Positions 60,401-64,000 of a stretch of 64,000 nt of DNA are shown piece after piece. Each line of letters opens with the position of its first letter. Position 1 is the first letter of the stretch. The stretch is taken from NCBI GenBank assembly GCA_026994225.1, contig JALWRI010000100.1:62001-126000 (forward strand). The letters are read 5' to 3'. Both the position numbers and the translations under genes were made by a program. This stretch comes from Gammaproteobacteria bacterium. GTDB lineage: Bacteria; Pseudomonadota; Gammaproteobacteria; GRL18. The notes under the pieces were generated by a model that saw nothing but the letters and a program-made list of their open reading frames with translations, searched no databases and was not told the DNA's origin.

Positions 60401-62104
60401 ACATACTTCTAAACGCATGTGAGAACCCGCCCCTTCTAAATCCAATAAATTAGGACGAGGGCCAATTAATGATACCAATGACATGACCAATTCTTCACGT
60501 ATCGGATCAATGGGTGGATTAGTTACTTGGGCAAAACGTTGCTTGAAATAATGTGATAGTGGTTTTGGTTTATTAGATAATATTGCTGGTGGATAATCAG
60601 CTCCCATTGAGCCTACTGGATCTTGTCCTACACTTGCCATAGGTAGAAGAAAAAAACGAATATCTTCTTGGGTAAATCCAAATGCCTGTTGACGATCTAG
60701 TAGAATATCCTCATCTGGTGCCAACATACCAATACCAGCAGGTAAATTTTCTAAATGTAATTGGGTTTTAGATAACCATTGTTGATACGGATAAGCACGA
60801 CTTAATGATTGTTTTAATTCAACATCATCAATAATACAGCCTTGTTGCATATCCACTAAAAACATTTTTCCTGGCTGTAAACGCCATTTTTTAATAATCT
60901 TTTCTTCTGGTATAGTCAGCACACCCATTTCTGATGCCATCACAACCATATCATCATCAGTTAATACATATCTTGCTGGACGTAAACCATTCCGATCCAA
61001 TGTTGCACCAATTTGACGACCATCTGTAAATGCCACTGCAGCGGGTCCATCCCAAGGCTCCATTAATGCCGCATGGTATTCATAAAAAGCTCGCCGTTCT
61101 TTATCCATTAAGCGATTACCTGTCCAGGCTTCTGGAATCAACATCATCATTGCATGACCTAAAGAATACCCCCCCATCACTAATAACTCCAGGGCATTAT
61201 CAAAACATGCTGTATCAGAAATTCCATCTGCTATTAGTGGCCATAATTTAGATAAATCTTCTCTTAACACAGCTGAAGACATGGATTGACGACGAGCTGC
61301 CATCCAATTCACATTTCCTCTTACCGTATTAATTTCACCATTGTGTGCAATCATGCGGAAAGGTTGTGCTAAATCCCAGGTTGGAAAAGTATTGGTAGAA
61401 AAACGTTGATGCACTAAAGCTAAGGCTGAAACCATCGTTTCTGTTTGTAAATCAGGATAATATTCACCTACCTGATCGGCTAACAACATCCCTTTATATA
61501 ACAATACTCTTGAGGACAAAGAATTAATATAAAAGGCTTCACTTTGTGGTAATTGTGATGCAGCAATAATATTTTCTATTTGTTTACGAATAACAAATAA
61601 CTTACGTTCAAAGCTATCTTGATCTAACTCTGCTGCCGCCGCAATAAACACTTGTTTTACTAAAGGTTCACACGCTTTTACTGATTCACCCAAAGCGGTA
61701 TTATCAGTTGGTACATCCCGCCAACCTAATAATGTTTGTCCTTCTGCTGCAATATAGTCTGCTACTTTTTGCATAGCAATCTTGCAGGTTTCTTCTTCTC
61801 TTGGAAAAAATAACATCCCTACACCATATTGACCTAAGGCAGGCAAATTAATAGCAAGCTGTTGGCATTCTGCACGTATAAACGCATCCGGAATTTGAAT
61901 TAATATTCCTGCGCCATCACCGGCAAGGGGATCTGCACCAACAGCTCCCCGATGCGTTAAATTACGCAGTATATCCAAACCTTGTTGAATGATAGTATGG
62001 CTTTGTTGTCCTTTTATATTTGCGACAAAACCTACTCCACAACTGTCATGCTCATTTTTTGGGTTATATAGACCCTGGCTATCTGGCAAAGTGCCTTTAT
62101 TCAT
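57479..62104 (-). CDS. gltB: Glutamate synthase large subunit
   Basis: 1541 residues, full length. The catalytic Cys of the class II glutaminase domain sits in [14 protein letters not shown]. The synthase domain holds the FMN site ([35 protein letters not shown]) and the cluster ligands in [19 protein letters not shown]; a GXGXG domain (GGRLVIYPP) ends the protein. It makes two glutamates from glutamine and 2-oxoglutarate. CGGAGGT precedes the ATG. Divergent from pspA. Confidence 0.98.
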   Translation of the reverse strand: MNKGTLPDSQGLYNPKNEHDSCGVGFVANIKGQQSHTIIQQGLDILRNLTHRGAVGADPLAGDGAGILIQIPDAFIRAECQQLAINLPALGQYGVGMLFFPREEETCKIAMQKVADYIAAEGQTLLGWRDVPTDNTALGESVKACEPLVKQVFIAAAAELDQDSFERKLFVIRKQIENIIAASQLPQSEAFYINSLSSRVLLYKGMLLADQVGEYYPDLQTETMVSALALVHQRFSTNTFPTWDLAQPFRMIAHNGEINTVRGNVNWMAARRQSMSSAVLREDLSKLWPLIADGISDTACFDNALELLVMGGYSLGHAMMMLIPEAWTGNRLMDKERRAFYEYHAALMEPWDGPAAVAFTDGRQIGATLDRNGLRPARYVLTDDDMVVMASEMGVLTIPEEKIIKKWRLQPGKMFLVDMQQGCIIDDVELKQSLSRAYPYQQWLSKTQLHLENLPAGIGMLAPDEDILLDRQQAFGFTQEDIRFFLLPMASVGQDPVGSMGADYPPAILSNKPKPLSHYFKQRFAQVTNPPIDPIREELVMSLVSLIGPRPNLLDLEGAGSHMRLEVCQPILTNTDIERIRCIEDYSDAFRTYTLDICYTSDQGANGMERALENVCRRAEQVVRDGYNILILSDRSMNADYIAIPALLATSAVHQHLTRVGLRTESGLVVETGAAYEVHNFALLAGYGAEAINPYLAFDTITALEERLPTDVSALEAQKRYIKAVGKGLLKVMSKMGISTYQSYCGAQIFDAVGLASEFLDKYFTGTSSSIEGIGLKEIAEEAVRWHQSAFGDKHIYRKHLDVGGDLAHRIRGENHIWTPATIAKLQHATRANDAKTFSEFSKLVNEQNENLLTLRGLFELKESENPVPLDEVEPATEIVKRFATGAISFGAISEEAHTTLALAMNRIGAKSNTGEGGELPERFIPLENGDSKRSAIKQVASGRFGVTTEYLVNADDIQIKMAQGAKPGEGGQLPGHKVDTTIARVRHSTPGVGLISPPPHHDIYSIEDLAQLIHDLKNVNPAARISVKLVSEVGVGTVAAGVSKAHADHVTISGADGGTGASPLTSIKHAGSAWEIGLAETHQTLVLNKLRGRISVQVDGGLRTGRDVIIGALLGADEFGFATAPLIVEGCIMMRKCHLNTCPVGVATQDPELRKRFTGEPEHVVNYFFFIAEEIRQYMAKLGFRHFNDMIGRSDKLDMRRAIKHWKAQGLDFTKIFYRPDISIDVATYNCEVQDHGLDNAVDHQLIEQAQAALQDKKPVTIDMPIYNTNRTFGAMLSGEVAKRYGFEGLPEDTITINVKGIAGQSFGAFIAQGISIYLRGEANDYVGKGLCGGRLVIYPPDTSRIVASKNIIVGNTVLYGAIKGECYFSGIAGERFAVRNSGATAVVEGVGDHGCEYMTGGIVVVLGKTGRNFAAGMSGGIAYVLDENNDFEQRCNMAMVDLEPIADEDDALEALDHQGGDMETHGQVDVSTDMTRFDVQRLKQLIERHKHYTNSQRAEEILNNWEHFQKQFVKVMPVDYRKALMDMQKNQQAHLAGGK

Positions 62105-62275
62105 TCAAAAAACCTCCGCTAGAAAATCATACTCCATTCAACAACACCGGGTATTTTTTCTTTTTTTAAAACACAAAACGCCCCATAGTTTACAATAACT
62201 AAATAAAAATGACATTAGATTAAGGAGACAATTCATCATTTTCACTTTTTTATCTTCTTTTATAGAACATTATTT

Positions 62276-62291
62276 TGTGATTTTTATCACA
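62276..62291. promoter_or_regulatory. CRP-type site between gltB and pspA
   Basis: TGTGATTTTTATCACA is an exact TGTGA-N6-TCACA palindrome, centred 35.5 bases upstream of the pspA -35 element. A CRP- or Vfr-type regulator is inferred; the window encodes a cyclic-nucleotide-binding protein, but it lacks an HTH. Confidence 0.65.
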
Positions 62292-62318
62292 TCACTGCCA
62301 TAATGACAAAATAAGCTA

Positions 62319-62346
62319 TTGACATATTATGTCATAGGCGTATTAT
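62319..62346 (+). promoter_or_regulatory. Sigma-70 promoter of pspA with operator-like palindrome
   Basis: TTGACA (62319-62324) and TATTAT (62341-62346) are separated by 16 bases. The palindrome TGACATATTATGTCA (62320-62334) covers the -35 and part of the spacer, a typical operator position. Confidence 0.6.
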
Positions 62347-62384
62347 GTCTCTTAATCTTTATCACCATTAAAAGGAGAATACAA

Positions 62385-63077
62385 ATGGGATTACTTGGAA
62401 AAATATTTACGGCAATACGTGGTGTGGCTAACGAAACAGGTGAAGCCATTGTTGATGCTCAAGGCATTCGCATACTAGAGCAAGAAATACGAGATGCTAA
62501 TAAAAACTTAAATAAAGCAAAAATTTCTTTAACTAGCGTTATGGCTGATGCCATAGCCGCTAAAAGAAAGCAAACAGAACTCGAAACGACAGTACAAGAG
62601 TATGAAGGATACGTGAGTGCTGCACTGAAAAAAAATGATCAAACACTTGCTATGGAAGTGGCTGAAAAATTAGCACAATTAGAAAATGAATTAGCCCATC
62701 AACGTACCTTAAGCAATACTTTTGAAAATCAGGCTAATCAATTAAAAACAACAGTGAAGGAAACAGAAAAACAAATTCAAGCATTAGAACAACAAATTAA
62801 TGTGGTAAAAACAACCGAAGCAGTACAAAAAGCCGCTGCCGCTACTGCTGATAATTTTTCTGGTACGACCTCTTCGCTGAGTAAAGCTGCAAAGTCATTA
62901 GAAAAAATTAAGGCAAGACAACAAAAACGGCAAGATCAAATGACTGCCGCTACACAGTTAGCACAAGATACTGATCAAGATGATCTAAAGAAACGTTTGC
63001 AAAAAGCAGGTATTAGCTCTGATAACAAACAATCTGCACAAGCTATTTTGGATCGCTTGAAAAAAAATAATACTTAA
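62385..63077 (+). CDS. pspA: PspA/IM30-family protein
   Basis: 230 residues, long coiled coil. The start MGLLGKIFTAIRGVANETGEAI is an amphipathic membrane-binding helix; the rest is alpha-helical (EQEIRDANKNLNKAK, LEQQINVVKTTEAVQKAA). AAAGGAG precedes the ATG. PspA binds stressed membranes and preserves proton-motive force. No pspF, pspB or pspC lies nearby. Confidence 0.9.
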   Translation: MGLLGKIFTAIRGVANETGEAIVDAQGIRILEQEIRDANKNLNKAKISLTSVMADAIAAKRKQTELETTVQEYEGYVSAALKKNDQTLAMEVAEKLAQLENELAHQRTLSNTFENQANQLKTTVKETEKQIQALEQQINVVKTTEAVQKAAAATADNFSGTTSSLSKAAKSLEKIKARQQKRQDQMTAATQLAQDTDQDDLKKRLQKAGISSDNKQSAQAILDRLKKNNT

Positions 63078-63122
63078 TCGCTAATAAGTTATTTACCATC
63101 AAGATAATATGCGCTATACTCC

Positions 63123-63148
63123 AGCTACTGGTAAAGATTACAGTAGCT
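63123..63148 (+). terminator. Hairpin after pspA
   Basis: AGCTACTG pairs with CAGTAGCT across a 10-base loop, 46 bases beyond the stop, followed by ATTTATGT. Confidence 0.5.
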
Positions 63149-63299
63149 ATTTATGTCTGTGCAATTTAGATAACATTTCTAATATATCACTATTGTCTGT
63201 TCGTAAGTAATTCCTGCATCTTTAAAGACTTTGTATTGTTGTTATGATAATACAAATTAGTATTATTTATTTATTTTTGAAATTTTGGAGATTGTTCCT

Positions 63300-63506
63300 A
63301 TGGCTACCACTACTGGCCGCGTAAAATGGTTTGACGAAAAAAAGGGATTTGGTTTTATTGAACGACAAGATGGTGATGATGTCTTTGTTCATTTTAAAGC
63401 TATTATTAGTGACAGTTTCAAGACACTTGCTGATGGTCAGGAAGTGGAATTTGATGTAGAACAAGGTCGTAAAGGCTTACAAGCTGTTAATGTGAAACCA
63501 TTATAG
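63300..63506 (+). CDS. Cold-shock domain protein
   Basis: 68 residues from [26 protein letters not shown] with RNP1 (KGFGFI) and RNP2 (VFVHF). Single-stranded nucleic-acid chaperone of the CspA family; which paralogue is unclear. TGGAG precedes the ATG. The leader of more than 150 bases may fold (63231-63255 can pair), as in cold-shock mRNAs. Confidence 0.93.
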   Translation: MATTTGRVKWFDEKKGFGFIERQDGDDVFVHFKAIISDSFKTLADGQEVEFDVEQGRKGLQAVNVKPL

Positions 63507-63514
63507 TGATGTAA

Positions 63515-63542
63515 CATGCTTCCTCTGCGCTGAGGAAGTATG
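63515..63542 (+). terminator. Rho-independent terminator after the cold-shock gene
   Basis: CATGCTTCCTC pairs with GAGGAAGTATG (11 bp, one G-U pair) across TGCGCT, followed by a T-rich run. Confidence 0.8.
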
Positions 63543-63563
63543 TATTTGTATTTATTTCTTCTT

Positions 63564-64000
63564 TTACTCTCCCCACCGATATTCTATTTGTAACTCATAA
63601 GATGGACTGATTTCTTGCGCAGCAGATAATACAAATCTGTTATATGCTTCGGTATCTTTATTTAACAAATTCCTACCTAATAAACTTGCTTTTAATTGTT
63701 TACTCAATTGATAATTATAACGAAAATCTAAACGATAGTGATCAGAAATATTATTCCCTTTCTCAAAAATATTATCTTCTAACAACATCTTATCAACCCA
63801 ATGTAAATTTAATGAACATTGCATATTATGATTTATCTTCCAAGAATTCATCCATGATAATTTATATTTTGGTACGTTAGTGAACAGTAAATCTATATTA
63901 TCCTTATATCTATTTTCAGTGGCATTTCCTTGATACGCTAGATAGGTAAAATTTAAACGTGATTGATAATATTTCCACGGTTGATATTTAATACTCCACT
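63564..64000 (-). CDS. TonB-dependent receptor, C-terminal part
   Basis: The last 145 codons of a longer gene that enters from the right edge. The sequence shows alternating amphipathic beta strands, the pattern of a 22-strand barrel. RNLLNKDTEAYNRF followed by YELQIEYRW at the end is characteristic of TonB-dependent receptors, which import siderophores, B12 or other large ligands. The final residues are RWGE rather than a terminal aromatic. The ligand cannot be inferred. Confidence 0.82.
   Translation of the reverse strand, partial: WSIKYQPWKYYQSRLNFTYLAYQGNATENRYKDNIDLLFTNVPKYKLSWMNSWKINHNMQCSLNLHWVDKMLLEDNIFEKGNNISDHYRLDFRYNYQLSKQLKASLLGRNLLNKDTEAYNRFVLSAAQEISPSYELQIEYRWGE

Noticed and set aside
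62221-62300. Ribosome-site-like AAGGAGA before pspA
   Set aside because: No ATG, GTG or TTG follows at a useful distance; no frame supported.

Overview
The window is a gene-dense, AT-rich stretch of a gammaproteobacterial chromosome. Gene content and order support this: radC-coaBC-dut-algC-argB, rpsP-rimM-trmD-rplS beside ffh and a CcsA-type gene, surE-yqaA-nlpD-rpoS, rpoN-hpf-ptsN-hprK-rapZ-EIIA-HPr, and a FimX-type gene. The organism respires at low oxygen (cbb3 oxidase) and in the periplasm on nitrate (Nap). It has RpoS, a regulatory PTS with HPr kinase, and machinery for c-di-GMP signalling. The exact lineage cannot be fixed from the window; an AT-rich methylotrophic or sulfur-oxidising gammaproteobacterium would fit. 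No rRNA, tRNA, CRISPR array, prophage or intact insertion sequence was seen.

Layout. 1-336: 5' part of a DegP/DegQ protease. 518-7178 (minus): DnaJ-like protein, CBS protein, argB, a membrane-anchored and apparently catalytically dead AlgC/phosphomannomutase relative, dut and coaBC; radC diverges. 7977-16299 (minus): ccoI, ccoH-like, ccoG, then ccoP-Q-O-N. 16300-16647: control region with two perfect FNR boxes, one inside a 40-bp perfect palindrome, and a sigma-54-like element. 16648-21547 (plus): rpoN and the PTS-Ntr/HPr kinase operon. 21650-27919 (plus): napFDAGHBC behind an FNR box. 27975-33844 (minus): a Met/Gln-rich secreted protein, a ZapB-like coiled coil, an RpfE-like protein, thrC, hom and an AlaC-type aminotransferase. 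33940-39181: Mth938-like gene, rpoS, nlpD, yqaA, surE, smr-family gene, yidD and a cyclic-nucleotide-binding protein. 39252-44117 (minus): dsbC, yajQ, rplS, trmD, rimM, rpsP, ffh. 44142-51186: MBL hydrolase, CcsA-like protein, FHA protein, radA, SCP2-like protein and the EF-P modification set epmA/efp/epmB. 51209-55941: a PilZ-like protein, a GNAT acetyltransferase and a FimX-type protein. 56035-62104 (minus): gltBD. 62385-64000: pspA, a cold-shock protein and the end of a TonB-dependent receptor.

How the genes work together. Perfect TTGAT-N4-ATCAA boxes before ccoN and napF point to one FNR-type oxygen switch over both electron-acceptor systems. A third box lies at the rpoN promoter and may link oxygen status to sigma-54. 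The PTS genes have no permease or EI nearby, so they look purely regulatory. The FimX-type protein has lost the active-site residues of its GGDEF and EAL domains and is probably a c-di-GMP receptor; the PilZ-like neighbour may act with it. The most unusual protein is the AlgC relative at 2923-5457. It keeps its place in a conserved operon but has lost the phosphoserine loop, much of the metal loop and the whole fourth domain.
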